Shown: piece by piece, positions 12,295 through 24,214 of the stretch
Position numbering within the stretch: position 1 is the first letter of the stretch
Layout: the number at the start of each line of letters is the position of its first letter
Notes under the pieces: generated by a model
What the model saw: only the letters and a program-made list of their open reading frames with translations
Database searches by the model: none
What the model was told of the DNA's origin: nothing
Program-made: the position numbers and the translations under genes
Source: Peribolospora baueri
Taxonomy: Eukaryota; Basidiomycota; Peribolosporomycetes; Peribolosporales; Peribolosporaceae
Assembly: GCA_029717555.1 (NCBI GenBank)
Contig: JAMDHS010000023.1
Coordinates: 1-64,000, forward strand
Length of the DNA stretch: 64,000 bases
Direction: 5' to 3'

Positions 12295-12491
12295 GACGTG
12301 AAGAGGCGAGCTGAACACACGATTGGTGTATCGTGATGTTTGACCGACGAGGTTGAACGTCCAAGCTGACAAGGCATGATCGATCCACCCACTCGATCAC
12401 CGACGGCTGCGGCGCGCCCCGCCTTTCGCTTTCTAGCGCGAAGCCGGCTCGAGCGTCGCGAAGGTCTAAGCGAACGTCCATCTGGTCCAAG
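12295..12491. promoter_or_regulatory. Short divergent promoter, dipeptidase / prefoldin 4
   Basis: Only 197 bp separate the two start codons, so both 5' leaders and core promoters must share this stretch. I see no clear TATA box. Confidence 0.45.
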
Positions 12492-13199
12492 ATGCGAGTG
12501 GTGAGTGCACGGTTTGTAGTGTGAGGACTGAGAACATCGTACATTCGAGGCCTAAAAGTTGACCACGCTGATCCCGCCTTTGTCCGTTGTCGCCTCTCCT
12601 CTTCGCCAAAGCTCAACGAATCCGAGGAGACAGACGCCGAGGTAACGTGGGAGGACCAGAAGCAGATCAACACCTTCTCTCGGCTCAACTCCAAGCTCAT
12701 GGAGGTCGAAGAGCTTCTGGAGGCCAAGAAAGTGAGCCGTCCTTCTCATGTCCTTTTATCCCTACCTTTGTTTTGGTGGGACACTATTGATATCTTCTGC
12801 CTTACGCCACTGCCTCCATTCTCTCCTTCAGCAAGAGAAGGAGGCTCTCGACGACCTTTCGATGGAGCTTGAGCTGGCGGACGAGGAGGAAAGTATCCTG
12901 TGAGTTTCTGCTCCTTTTGTTTTGTTTTGTTTTGTTTTTTTTTTTTTCCCTTGGCCGCTGACTCCACTGTGACTTACAATTTTCATTTCTCTTCTATCGT
13001 CCCTAGCTACAAAGTAGGCGAAGCATTCGTCTCCCTCCCGCAGTCAGAAGCCTCCACGCGCCTCTCCCAAGACATGGAAGAACTGGAGAGGGAGATCAAT
13101 GCGCTCAAGGACAAGGCGGAGGAATGCGAGGAAGGGATGAAGAAGCTCAAAGTGTCTTTGTATGGCAAATTTGGCAACAGCATCGCCCTTGAGCGGTGA
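12492..13199 (+). CDS. GIM3: Prefoldin subunit 4
   Basis: This is a beta-type subunit of the hexameric prefoldin chaperone, which hands nascent actin and tubulin to the CCT chaperonin in the cytosol. Exons 12492-12500, 12612-12731, 12832-12899 and 13007-13199 join to 129 aa, the normal size of the subunit. The first exon codes only three residues (MRV), and the start was chosen because its GTGAGT donor joins in phase to LNESEETDAEV. Diagnostic blocks are VTWEDQKQINTFSRLN, LDDLSMELELADEEE, YKVGEAFVSL and the C-terminal LYGKFGNSIALER, close to yeast Gim3. Two coiled-coil arms flank the central beta hairpins. Confidence 0.95.
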
Positions 13200-13652
13200 G
13201 GCTAGAAGGACCAGGGAGAGGCGACGGTGGAGGCGTCCCGGTCGGCACGATTCGTAGACGAGAGATGAATTATATATCATTGCTTCCTTCATCGTCGGTG
13301 TTTCTTCAGGCCTGAGTGGCGAGGATACAGTCGTTGGCCCCTCGAATCGTCTGAGGAGGCGCCAACTCCATAAGTCTGCCGAGAAGCCCGAGATCCACGA
13401 CCAACTTGACAGGTGTACGGGCGCTTGTGGCCGTAGCGCATCTTTACCAGGCGCCTTTTCTGACCTTACCCATGGCTTGACGGGAGACACGTCAAAAGGA
13501 GTTTACGCCTGGACGCATACAAGCGCGAGAGTTGACGACGTTCTATTCTCGTTGCATAATCATTCGCCACACTTCAAGGGATTCAAGGGATGCATGCCAA
13601 TGACGACGGATTCTGTCTCATACGCTCTAAGATCTATCCCCCTTCTCTCCCC
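13200..13652. other. Convergent 3' spacer
   Basis: A 453-bp spacer lies between the stops of prefoldin 4 (+) and the CoA-transferase (-). Nothing recognisable was found beyond ordinary 3' flank. Confidence 0.6.
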
Positions 13653-16126
13653 TCACCAAGTTTTGCCCTTCACGCCCTGATCGGGAGCCGCGCGAGCATC
13701 CTCGCGCCAAAGAGGGCGGTCCCAGCCGTTGGGCCGGCTGGTTTCGTTGAATGCGTTGGCCGTGCCGTCCAACTTGACGACGGGAGCGCAAGCGCGGACA
13801 AGGCCGCCGAAACCGTCGCTGTGTGCCTTCCACACGTATCCCCTCTTATCGGCCTCCTCACCGAACAGGTGCGGAGCTACGCGCTGTACGCTCGTCAGCG
13901 CCCGGCCAGAGACACGGTCGACGACGTCCGAGTGGATGAGGTCATTCATGAACGACGAATCGTGCACCTTGCGCAGGTGCGACCACACCTCGGCGGGGTA
14001 CTGGCCAAGTGAGAGCAGGTAGAGGTCATACTGCACCAGCGAGCAAGTGGCCACGTACGATCCACCTTCCTTGGCCCGCTTGAGCAGACCCGTCATCGCA
14101 GCGATGGCACCCATGCAACCGGCCCTGTCCGCGAGCAGTCGGAAAATTTGTTGGCGGTGAGCTCATATTATAAGACGAGGTCTGACATGAAAATCGCTCA
14201 CCCATAATCCGACATGGGGAACGGCGGAACAATCGGCTCGTCCTTGCCCATCGCCTTGCCTTGCGCCCAAGCGAGACCGGTGGCCTTTAAAGCGGGAAAT
14301 GTTCATCTCAGACCGGTGTCAAAGTTTGTCCTATCGCGCGCAGGAGGGTCCGAGCCACGACGATACAAAGGGGAGGACGAAGGACACTCACCACGTCGGC
14401 GATCTGCTGCCATCCAGCCCGATCCTTCCACGGACCCGTAAAGCCGTAGCAGTCCTTGAAGGGAGACGGGAGCAAAAGTGAGAAGGAACATGATCAGGAC
14501 GCGGTGGGCGCGACCGAAGGTGACGGATTTTGTATCTCTCCGACGCTCACTTCGGCAACGTAAACGAATCCTTTCTTCCGACCAGCGAGCTTCTCCGCCA
14601 GTCCCTTGGGACCATACCCAAGGCGCTCGATCGCGCCTGGCCTGTAGCCGTCGACGAGGACGTCGGCCGTTTGAAGAAGGTCCTCGAATGTCTTGCGATC
14701 GCCGGGGGATTTGAGGTCGAGTTCACAAACTCGCTTACCGAGGTTGCTGAGAGAAAAACAGGGAAGACAAAGTTAAATGAGCTGGCGCGGCACGGAAGAG
14801 AGCTGACGGAGTGAATACGAGGGGCTTGTCCAAGCGAGCTTGCCACTCACCCGTCCACCTGGAACCAAGGTACGTCCGGCGTCTGAGGTCCGAGAACTCT
14901 GAGCACGTCAGCGCCGTACTCTGCGAGCACGCGCGAAATGGTGGGGCCAGCGACGATACGGCACAACTCGAGGACGCGCACGCCCGCGAGCACTTGCGGA
15001 AGACCGTGGGGCGTGGTGGACGTGGGAGAAGGTGCTGGGAAGGGGACGGGTTCGGACCAAGAAGAGGTGTTGGCGACGCGCTTGACGTCCCAGAAAGGTT
15101 CTTGAGAGATAATGCGTCCCTGGGAGGACGTTATAGCAAACTCCAAAACATCAGCGACCATTTCAAGATGAACATCGACATCGCTTGACATGCCGACCGA
15201 CGCGTGGCCGACAGGTATACACGCACATGCTCAGTTTTCAAGAACTCCTCCTCGGTCAAACAAACCGCCCCGGCCTGCTTCCTCTCATCGTTGGCCATAC
15301 GGTCGAGGTCGTCCGCATCGAACTTGCGCACGGCGGATTCGATGCGGTTGATGATGGCATGGTATTCCGTCATGGTGGCGTCGTGGCCGGGAAGGCCGAC
15401 CATGTTAAGGGAAGGAGTGGCCTCGAGGGAACCATGGAGGTGGAAGTAGCGTTTGTCGCGAGTTTCGTCTAAAGAAGCGAGGGGATGTGCGCCGGCTGGT
15501 CAATTAACGAATCAATTCGTCCCGCTTGGTCTCGCCGACTCGAGCAATGACGCTCACAGACGTTGGCGGACAGACGCCGGTACATGTTGGACTGTCCTTG
15601 GAAGTAGTCCGTGTCTGCGAATGAAAACGAGACGAGCCGGATGAGCTGCACTAGCTTCCTCTCTTGGCCCACCACTAATTTTCAGCGAACCTCTCAGCCT
15701 CTTCTTCCCCTCCTCGTCAAATTTCCCAAGCCCATCGACGCTGGAGACGTACGACATCAATAGAAACAGCGTGGCATGCTCCGTATCAATGGTGGCACGC
15801 TTCCCCACGCTCTCTCCGTAGCGCAAAGAGGCGATGGCACCCGCCACGGCCGCCTCCACGCCCTTGAGTGCGCTGATCGCCTCGGTTTCGCGGAACGGTA
15901 CGGGCAAGACGGGAAGCAGTTCGCCGCCGCCGGAAACGCCATCTACGAACGGTGGCAAGGTGCGACAGTTGGTGAACTGGACGGAAGGTGCGAGACGCCG
16001 GGCTTCTTCGGGAATGGGAAGGGAAGCGTCATTGATTAGATCGAGGAACGCCTTGCGAGAGGACGCCAGAACGGAGTAAGGGAGAGAACCTCCGTTGGCG
16101 GCGGGCGCTGTCGCTGTCGGCGTCAT
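13653..16126 (-). CDS. Family III CoA-transferase (CaiB/BaiF type)
   Basis: Members move CoA between carboxylic acids or racemise 2-methylacyl-CoA; the substrate here is unknown. Exons (transcript order): 16126-15691, 15614-15558, 15468-15227, 15119-14851, 14746-14551, 14454-14392, 14284-14202, 14124-13653, giving 605 aa. The N-terminal third carries LFLLMSYVSSVDGLGKFD and YRRLSANVYETRDKRYFHL, then HLHGSLEATPSLNMVGLP. The second part opens with the family fold VLAGVRVLELCRIVAGP. ADVLVDGYRPGAIERLG, YGFTGPW and GWQQIADV follow. The Asp in MSDYGAGCMGAI is the likely nucleophile by position. The enzyme is longer than bacterial relatives (about 400 aa) but similar to fungal two-part members. No targeting signal is obvious. 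Confidence 0.9.
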
Positions 16127-16544
16127 CCTGGAGTGATATGGAAAAGAGAGGCAAGTGCGCTGGAGAGGAGAACGAAAGATAGAAGGTGAAGCGTGCGCAG
16201 GAGAGTCTACTTGAAGGGAGACACAAGTTCAGCGGGACGCTCCTGTCGGGGAGAAAATATGTACTAGCGAGCGACCGGACGCCCTCGGCCTTGTTGTGGA
16301 ACGGTTGCCTAGAGCAGGTAGGGGCGGCTTTCCATGTCCATATAGATCGCCGGCGGTGGGACCGACGATGAACCAGAAATCGGGCCTCGTTCCGAGAAAT
16401 CGTCGTGACCGAGTCGGCGAGTCGACTATGGATCGGCTGCGGCACACCCGACTCGCCGCAGTCGATCTTCCACCGGCGAGGAGACGACAACGACGACGGA
16501 CGGCGATCCATCCTACCGCTCTACCTCGTCGATCGTCACCAGTG
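16127..16544. promoter_or_regulatory. Divergent promoter, CoA-transferase / bS6m
   Basis: A 418-bp spacer lies between the two start codons. It has no open frame of note. No clear operator or TATA box was seen. Confidence 0.45.
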
Positions 16545-17344
16545 ATGCCGCTGTACGAGATCCTTTGCATCGCAGCCGCTTCTGCGGAATCGGTGAGTTA
16601 CTCACTGAGCTCCGGACTTTTTGCTCCTTCGCTATTCCCTGCTGCGAGCCGAGCGTCTCTAACGCCGAACATGCCCTCCTCGTCCCTGCCCACCGCTCTC
16701 GTCCCCCCAATCCGTGCCCATATCCTGTCCCCCTTCCTTCTCTCCCATGCCCTCACAGGCCCCACTCCGAGACCTCGTCCGCTCCTCCGCACGGCACGTC
16801 ATGGACAACGGCGGCGTGGTGCGCAACGTCTCCTACTGGGGCCTGCGCACGCTCCCCCAGAAGATGCGGAGGCACCAGCAGATCCACGACAAGGGAGAGT
16901 GAGTGTCGTGTCGTGTCGTGTCGGGCCACCCTCGGCCGGCGGTGGAACGCTTTCTCGAGATGGAGGGGACGACGAGGTTCCGAGCTGGAGTTGCTACTCC
17001 GGTCTTGGATGCACTCGTGCACGTTTCCCCAGGGTCCTTTTCTCTATCGGCTGTGGCTGTGGAAGAGCCATTCCGCTCATCGTCGTTTATTCACTGACAA
17101 CGCTCCCTCCCACCCCCATCCCCCTCCTTCCTTTAATACGTCGGACGGCGATATCAGCTACTGGCTCATGCAATTTGACACGAACCCGCCGACACTGCGC
17201 GATCTGAACGACCGGATGCGACAAGACCCTCGCGTGATCCGATGGACGACGCTCAAGCTGGGCGAGAAGCTGGAGGACGTGGTGGGGCAGAGGGAGATCA
17301 CTGTCAAGGACGGCGCAAGGTCTGGTGGGATGCGGTGGTCGTGA
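16545..17344 (+). CDS. MRP17: Mitochondrial small-subunit ribosomal protein bS6m
   Basis: This is a component of the mitochondrial 30S-like subunit, which in bacteria pairs with S18. Exons 16545-16592, 16759-16898 and 17158-17344 join in phase to 124 aa. The S6 fold is visible: MPLYEILCIAAAS (strand 1), DLVRSSARHVMDNGGVVRNV (helix and strand), YWGLRTLPQKMRRH, YWLMQFDTNPPTLRDLN and RQDPRVIRWTTLKLG. The stretch PQKMRRHQ matches fungal Mrp17 proteins. A classic cleavable presequence is lacking, as in other bS6m proteins that start directly with the first strand. The gene reads away from the CoA-transferase gene. Confidence 0.93.
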
Positions 17345-18025
17345 TATGCGCGAGATGGGCGGACGGATGACGGTCGTGCGTGTTTCGGCGTTCCGACCGA
17401 ACTTTTGTATTGTATGATAGACATAGTCGGTAGGCTCCCGTTGGCACCGGTCACTACTCTTCAACCAGAGAAGTCGGCACGAGATCTCGACTCTATATAT
17501 GCGCCATGTTAAGGACGTCTGATTCACGTCGTACACGCTTCGTCTGACATGTACGCCGTCGATACGATCCTAAGGATTAGATGGGCTCTCGCGCATACGA
17601 TCCTGCCCGCCGATTCGCCCGCCTTCCCTTCCCGTCCGACGCCCCCCCGGCACGTACATGCTGTCCTTGAACCGTCTCAAATCGCGACCAGGAACCGTGG
17701 GCCGGGTCAGCGGGCGGCGTCGCTCCAGCGCGACCGCCGTTGGAGAGAACGTGGTGAGCTGCACTCATGCTGCGAAGCGCTGTCCTGTTTGTTGTTCTGC
17801 CGAGTGGTCCTGCAGCAGAAGGCCGCTGAACCGAGGCGGGTTCGACACGACACGATACGGCACGGCACGGGAATCATACCCTCGCCAAGGGGAGCGCGCA
17901 GCGCGGGCGGGCATGTCACGTCAATCGTGGCGACTGTCGGTCACCTTTCGACGACTCCTGCCGAGCCGAGCTGCACAACGAGGTCTTCGAGCCGGTACGA
18001 GTCAAGCGGACACGGTACACGCCCT
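17345..18025. other. Convergent 3' spacer with ACGATAC/ACGGC microsatellite
   Basis: A 681-bp spacer lies between the stops of bS6m (+) and the ceramidase (-). Around 17843-17871 there is a short degenerate pentamer run (ACGAC, ACGAT, ACGGC). No gene is supported. Confidence 0.55.
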
Positions 18026-19310
18026 TCAGGAGGAGGCCCTCGCCTTTGGTTGCGACCCGGGCGACCGCTTTGAGTGCGCGCTCCTCTTGACCCGAGGGAA
18101 CCATCCATCCTGGAGCTCGACGGCATGCTCGCCTTCCTTGAGAAGGACGACCATGAACTGGGCGGCTATGACGAGAAGGAAGGCGCCGTAGCCCGTGGCG
18201 AGGTGCCAGTAGGCGTGCCCCTCGGTGAGCAGACCGAGCGGGTACGATCCGAGGGCGGTGCGGAGGCGACGGAGGTTGTCGCAGAAGACGTTGTCCACGT
18301 TCCAAACGGCGAAGCCAGAGAGAAAGATGATGGTGCCGCGCGAGAAGACGCGTCTTATCTGCGCTCGCTTATGGCGGGCCATGGGGGTGCCGTTGAGGGA
18401 GGCGAGGGAGGGAGAGGAGGAGAATAGGAGGTAGTTGACGCGCACGGCGGAGACGGTTTGGATGATCGCGTAAGCGGTTTGATGAAAGACGGGGTCATCG
18501 AGGTAAAGGCTGCCGGCGGAAAGGGGAGGCGGGGATGCAGATCGTGAGGTGGGAAGTCAGTCGTCGGAAATCAGCCGCTCTTTCGCCGGTCGGGCACAAC
18601 CATGATAAATAATACTACTCACTAGGCGGCGGTGATGAAGCTGACGGCAGCGACGAGAAGGGAGGGAAGCAAAATCGGGTTCCTCGGGTTCCCGTAGCTT
18701 TTGGAAGTCTCGAACACGCAATAGGTGAAGATCCTGATGATTGTCGGAAGGGAGAGAGAGATAACGTCAGCTAACCGAAACCCGGTCCAGAAAAAAAGTG
18801 CCTCCGGCTCACGCAGACGCATAAATCATGGGCAGCTCGTCGGACAACTGGGCCTCATGCAACAAGCTGGCGTGAAACCAGAAGCTACCGAGGCCGACGA
18901 CGAGGATGCCGAGGTGGCAGAGAACGAATCGTGCGGGCAGGCCCTGTCGGAGGCATTGATGGATGCCGAAGACGGAGAGGCCGAAGAAGAGGAGGTTGGA
19001 GAAGGTGTTTGCGGGCTCAGCTATGAAGCGAGAGCTGAGCCCGAGATGGGGGCGACAGCGATAGATAGGAGCGCGCTAGTCAGTCGGGCCGGCGGCGAAG
19101 CGACGAGGGGCGCCGAGGCCAGCACAGGTGCTCGTCCACTGGGAGCGATGTGATGGAGCACAGCAGGCGCAGGAGCGTAGGTACGCACTGCATATAGTTC
19201 TCCTCGCACCAGTCCAACGTCGACGTGGGCTCGCCCCAGAAGGGAAAGTAGGGACTTGACGAGACGGCGCTGGAGGGCGGGGGCTGAGAAGCAGGATCGG
19301 TGGTGGCCAT
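18026..19310 (-). CDS. Alkaline ceramidase (Ypc1/Ydc1/ACER family)
   Basis: This seven-helix ER or Golgi membrane hydrolase releases a fatty acid and a sphingoid base from ceramide, phytoceramide or dihydroceramide. Exons (transcript order): 19310-19189, 19034-18813, 18733-18623, 18509-18026, giving 312 aa, the size of yeast Ypc1 (316). The N-terminal signature is FPFWGEPTSTLDWCEENY, followed by EPANTFSNLLFF. Catalytic elements of the CREST superfamily are present: Ser and His in GLGSFWFHASL, Asp in QLSDELPM, and the paired zinc histidines in EGHAYWHLATGY. VWNVDNVFCDNLR is another conserved block. Which ceramide species it prefers cannot be read from sequence. The ATG at 19308-19310 is followed by a typical short cytosolic N-terminus. 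Confidence 0.94.
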
Positions 19311-20485
19311 GGTGCTCAGGTTCGCTCTGTCCCAGCGATGGTGGAGGCGGGGTGGGGAGGCGCGCTTTGGAAGGGAGTAATAAGTCGGTAGGAGGGAGAC
19401 TAGAAACGAGGAGGGAGCGTATAGAGCGAGGGAGGGGGGGTGGTTGGTGATGGTGGTATAAAGAAGATCCTTCCGCTCAACACTTGCACTGGGACGTCTG
19501 CCTCCTTCGTCCGTGCACCTGAACTGAACGTGTGGTGAGGACGCAAGGACGGCTGCCAATCTCGAGACAAATCAATCCTCGCTCTGACCGGGTCAGGCTG
19601 GCTGGCTAGCGGGCCGGGTGGGCGCGCGGGCCGAGTGGGAATGCATTCTGAGGTGTCATATAAATACGATGAGGAGTCACATAAATACGATGCAGTCAGT
19701 CAGTCAGTCAGTCAGTCAAGTCAAGTCAGTCTGCTCAAGTGAGTGCGCCCTACCAAGCCGTCCCGTCCCGTCCTGTCCCGCGTCCCGTCCCATCTCAAGC
19801 GTGTTCAAAACCCGACCGAGCCAAGCAAGCCCAAGTCGAGTCGAGTCGAGTCGAGGAGGAGGAGTGCCTGTTGTTCCCGCCCACACTGTCCTCTATGCCC
19901 TTCCTTCCTTCCATCGGAGCGCCCGCCAGGCAGACTGCAGCCAGCCAGCCAGCCAGACAGACGGACAGACAGACAGGCGCCAGCCAAGACGCGAAACGCT
20001 TTCTACTCTAATAACGTAGCCTAAATGAAGGGCCGACCAACTTTTGTTTCAATTCGTCTTCGTCTGCTCATGAGGCGAGGCAGGGGGTAGGACGGCGGGC
20101 GAGAGCGGCCCAAGCCAAGCCAGCCATCTAGCGCGGTAGGTAGATAGTTAAGAACAGATAGACAGGCAGGTAGCAGGCAGGCAGACGGGCGGCGCCCCGG
20201 TGCGTTTTTCCGCCTTCGCTCTATACGGTCTCTCGTACGACCCCCCTCCGTTTCTCCGCGCCCAACCAACCGCCGCCCCCGTCACGCATACATACGATCG
20301 CTGCGACGACGATAACCAGCACCGCACCGCTGCTAGGCATGGCCCGGCCCGAGACGGACACGACTTGACTCGTGCCCCACCGCTCCCGCTCTCCTTCTGC
20401 TGACCATCCGGCGCGCTACAGTATCGCACTCGAGTACAGTACGCCGGACCACGCCCATCCCATCCGATCCCGCCAGGCGCGGAGA
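19311..20485. other. Spacer with many short tandem repeats
   Basis: A 1.2-kb spacer separates the ceramidase start from the Erd2 stop (both minus-strand genes), so it should contain the ceramidase promoter and the Erd2 3' flank. It is unusually rich in tetra- and pentanucleotide runs, annotated below. No gene is supported. Confidence 0.6.
19656..20180. repeat. Cluster of microsatellites
   Basis: A 12-bp direct repeat ATAAATACGATG occurs at 19660 and 19681 with a period of 21 bp. It is followed by (CAGT)n to about 19720, CAAGT repeats, (TCCCG)n near 19760-19790, (GAGTC)n near 19836-19856, (CAGC)n and (CAGA)n near 19940-19980, and GGTAGGTAG/AGGCAGGC near 20130-20185. Such clustering suggests replication slippage in a tolerant promoter region. 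Confidence 0.75.
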
Positions 20486-21548
20486 TCAAGCTGGCAGTTC
20501 GAACTTTTCGCCCTTGAGAACGCTGTGCGGGTGAGGAGGGGAAAGGGGAAGTTAGAAGCGTCGATCGGGGATCCAAAGCTGCGTCCCAAGCAGAGCGGGA
20601 AGGAGAGGGAGGGACGTGGGGACGCACGTGTTGTAGTAGATCCAGAAAAAGTCGGCGTACAGTCCGGTCTGGACGAGTCCGGAGACGATGGAGATCGGGT
20701 CCACCACGTCTTCGGTCGCGTAGCTGGCGGGGCGGGGGAAAAGAAAGAAGAGGAGGGTGTCAGTGTGTATCAGACTCGACCGGTCTGCATCCTCGGTGCC
20801 AACCCACCGATAGATCCAATTCGGAATGTAGAGCGCCCTGTATGCGCCGAGGGCAAAGAGATAGTGGGTGGTGATGGTCTCGGCCTCTCCGGTACGCTGG
20901 AGCATAAAGAGCTGGGGGAGGATGGCGACGGCCTCGAGGTAGATGGAGAAGGCCCAGAGGATCTCCATCGGGGTGAGCTTGTAGTTGAAGATGAGGCTGA
21001 GGAGGAAGCACGGGCCGATGAGGTACTCGAGGCGAATTGTATCGATGGCGGGGTCGTGTGTCGGACTGGAGGGAGAGGGAGAGCGGTTTGGAGCCATCGT
21101 TGCCGAGACGGGCGGAGAGGGGCCTTCTTCGTCACTCACCGGTAACGGAGCTTCATGAGATACAAGACGTAGCAGCTGCTTCCGATGAAGAAGAGCTTCA
21201 TGATGGAGTTGTAGAGGGAGATGAAAGGACCGACGAGGAGGTCGACATAGCGGGTGCAGAAGACGATGGTGTACAGGAGTTGGGTTTTGAAGGAGATGCC
21301 TGGGTGAGGAGGAGGAGGTGACGAGTCAGTTGGTCTGACCAGGTAACGTTTCTGCCTTTCTCTTGCCCGGTGTCCAAACCCTCCTTCATCCCGCGTCGAC
21401 CGATATACGGCCTCTACCTCCCCTCCCCTCCCCTCCCTTCGGCGCAAGCTCACTCACCCCTGCAAGACCTGCTAGTCTGAATTTTATGAAGGAGAATGAA
21501 GATGGAGGCGAGGTGGGAAAGGTCCCCTAGGAATCGGAAGATGTTCAT
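20486..21548 (-). CDS. ERD2: ER lumen protein retention receptor (HDEL/KDEL receptor)
   Basis: Erd2 is a seven-helix Golgi receptor that binds escaped ER proteins by their HDEL/KDEL tails and returns them in COPI vesicles. Exons (transcript order): 21548-21458, 21299-21140, 21065-20808, 20723-20628, 20522-20486, giving 213 aa, the standard length. Signature blocks are MNIFRFLGDLSHLASI, KIQTSRSCRGISFKTQ, LYTIVFCTRYVDL, EILWAFSIYLEAVAILPQL, THYLFALGAYRALYIPNWI and the C-terminal KGEKFELPA, very close to the LPA ending of known receptors. All splice junctions preserve frame. The final exon is only 37 nt. Confidence 0.97.
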
Positions 21549-24214
21549 GATCGGCCGATTGGAGCAGAGGCGGAGGCGGAGGCGGACGTGGGTGGAGTTG
21601 TAATGTGGCTTCGATGCGGGATGTCCGATTTTTGGGTCAAGGGACGAGAAAAGAGGAAGGGATGGGCTTTTGACGAGAGGAGGGGGGACCGAACTGACCG
21701 AACCGAACCGAACCTGCTTCGACGCGAGCCGGGGAGGAGGAAAGAAAGTGCGATGCGATCGGCGAGGTAAGACGGGCGGGATGGACTAGGGACGCGTGGG
21801 GGAAGTTGGGGCTTGTCGCTTCTGCTGCCTGGCGGGGAGGGGAGAGAAGGGTTAGGGTGGTCAGCTGGAGTGAGAGACAAGGGCTGGAGACGATATCCAC
21901 GATCCGTCCGTCCGTCTGTCCGCCCATCGACTCCGTCTTCGTTCGTCGGCGGTGCGTGGGTGGATGGTGGATCGACGTTCTGGTGGCGCCCAGCCTCGCC
22001 TCTACCTATCTGTCCATCCGTCTGGTACTCACTCGCTCGTTCTCCACGCAAACAAAAAGACGTGAACCGTGGCGACGTGCGACGAGGACGGCGATGAGTC
22101 TGGCGGTCTGGCGGTCTGGCGCTCCTGGCGGTGTCTGTATATGGCGAAGAAAGAGGAGGGAGACGATATGACGACGGCAATACGACAAGAAGGACCGGCG
22201 GGCAGGCTTGCTAGCTGGCTGGTTGTGTGGATCGGACGCGTTGCCGCAGCCGGGCCGCTGTCGTCCCTCTCCTTATTTACTGGCCCATTGTAATGAGCGT
22301 TGAAAACCTCGGCCACGCGTGTATTAGTATACTGCCGGCGTTTCCCTGTAGTGTACAGACAGCGCGGTATGTACATACTGTAGGGCCGGCACGTCACGTG
22401 CGCTGACCGCTTGCGCACGCTCGCGCACGCGGGCGCCCATGCTCGTGGATGACGAACTGGGAGCGAGAGAGCAGCGCGAAGAGAGGGGAAGAAGGACGGG
22501 GCTCGAGGCGTATCCTGTCCGCTTGTCAAGGATGGCGTAGAATGGAAAGGGAAAGGGTAGGAAGAAGCGACCGGGTGCAAAGATGGAGAATTCGAACGGC
22601 GGTCGACGACGCACCCTTGTCCTCGTTCTCGTCTGCTCTCGCGCACGCCTCGGCCGGTGAGCGGCCGAAGCACGTTCGTTCGGCTTTTCTTTCCTTCCTT
22701 TTTTTCTTGTTCTTTCTTTGCTTTCTCTCCAACTCGTCCCGCGTCAGCAAGCAGAGCGCTGAACTCTTGCGCCGTAGTTAGCGTCTGCCTGTTTGTCTGT
22801 GTGTGTCTGAGTCTGACTTGCTCGGCCACGCGCGCCTCCTGATCCGGTTCGCCCCGCCCGCCCGCCCGCCCGTCGCCGTCTCGTCTCGTCGCCACTCGCT
22901 CGTCACCGGACGCGCCCAACCCGCCCAGCCACCCATCCCTCCCTCCATCTCTCCCTCCTCTGACCCCATCCATCCCTCCATCCATCCATCCATCCCTCCC
23001 CTCTCAATCCAATCCTAACCCAACCTATTCCATCCCATCCCATCCCATCCATATCCATATCCATATCCATCCCTCCCTCCCGTCCTCCCTTGTTGTCCGC
23101 TTTTCTCCGTCCCTTCTCCCTCCTCGACCGCCCTCCCTCGTGTCTCGCGCCGCTCCCTCCCTTCCCTTCCCTCCCTCCCTCCCTATCCCTCCTCGCCCAT
23201 CTATCTCCTCGTCGTCCCACATCCCCGTCCTCCTCGACGCCGAGCCGATCCTCCCCTCCCCTCTCCAGCGCATGCACCCATCGCCCTCGCCCTCCGCCGG
23301 CTCGCCCTAACCTTCCGCCGGCTCCCTCCTCTTACTCCCCGACGCCACGAGGTTCGATTCCATCGTCGGCCTGCCTCCGTCCCGACTTCCCTTCCCCATT
23401 CTATCCTCCCTCTCTATCTCCCTTTCCGTCTCCGCCTCCCTCCGCTCGCGCCCTTCCCCTTCCCCCGTCCCGACCTCGTGTCCCCCCGCTTTCCTCGTCC
23501 CTTTCGGTGAGTTGTCCTCTCCCTCCCTCCTCTTCCCCGCCCTCCGTCCCGGCGTCCTCGACGCGACCCACGCCTGCATCCATCCATCCATCCGTCCATC
23601 CATCTATCCATCCATCTCTCTGTCCGCTATTTTCCCCTTCCCATCCTTCCCTCCTCGACGCTTCCTTCGACGCGTTTTCCTGTCGTGTCCTGTCGCGTCG
23701 TTTCGCGTCCGGACGGCGCGTTTTGATGGATGGATGACCATCACTGCTGACCCAGTCACCGCTATCTCCTCTTTCTCTTCTTTCCATGGTCCCTTCCCTC
23801 GCTTGCGCGATCGCGTGCCGCGCTCGTCCTCCTCTCCCTCGATCATCCTCCCTCCCCGCGTCGTTTTCCTCCTCGTCTTCTCGGCGCGTTTCCGCGTCTC
23901 GCCTCTCCCCCTCCTCTCTGCTCGCCCCCCTTTCACAGACGACGGTGACAGCGACAGCGACTTGGTTCGGCACCCTCCAGTCGGGCCCGTTCACCCTTCC
24001 TACCCCTCAGGCTCTCCAGCCGGGTAGTCGTCGCTAAACCGACCGAGCGAGCGGCACAGAGCGGGCGGATCGCGGTCGGTGACAAAAAAGAAAGAACGAG
24101 GGGTGGGAAAGAAAGGTCGCGGACGACGCCGGAACGCTTGTCCATCGCCTTTATCGCTTCGTACCGCTGGCCAGGCCTCGTAGCCGCGAATCGCCGCCCT
24201 CGCAGCATTTGGCG
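21549..24214. other. Long divergent spacer, ERD2 / SNF5
   Basis: A 2.7-kb spacer lies between the two start codons. The left part is purine-rich on the plus strand and fits the ERD2 leader. A single CACGTG lies at 22395-22400. From about 22850 to 23950 the plus strand is strongly pyrimidine-rich and probably transcribed as the SNF5 leader. GTGAGT at 23517 and TTTCACAG ending at 23938 could bound a 5' UTR intron. No separate gene is supported. Confidence 0.55.
22900..23640. repeat. Pyrimidine-rich tract with CATC and CCCT repeats
   Basis: The stretch holds CATC/CCAT tetranucleotide runs (22975-23000, 23025-23075, 23578-23612), CATATC hexamers near 23048-23068 and many CCCT units. It is one-strand biased over more than 700 bases. 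This matches the long CT-rich leaders seen elsewhere in the window. Confidence 0.7.

Noticed and set aside
22029-22985. Minus-strand frame of about 318 codons upstream of ERD2
   Set aside because: It has Arg/Gly/Ser-rich repetitive composition with CCAT-repeat translation at its start and no conserved motif.
23340-23375. GGTTCGATTCC resembling a tRNA B box
   Set aside because: The flanking bases do not form the T stem and no acceptor or anticodon arm can be found nearby.
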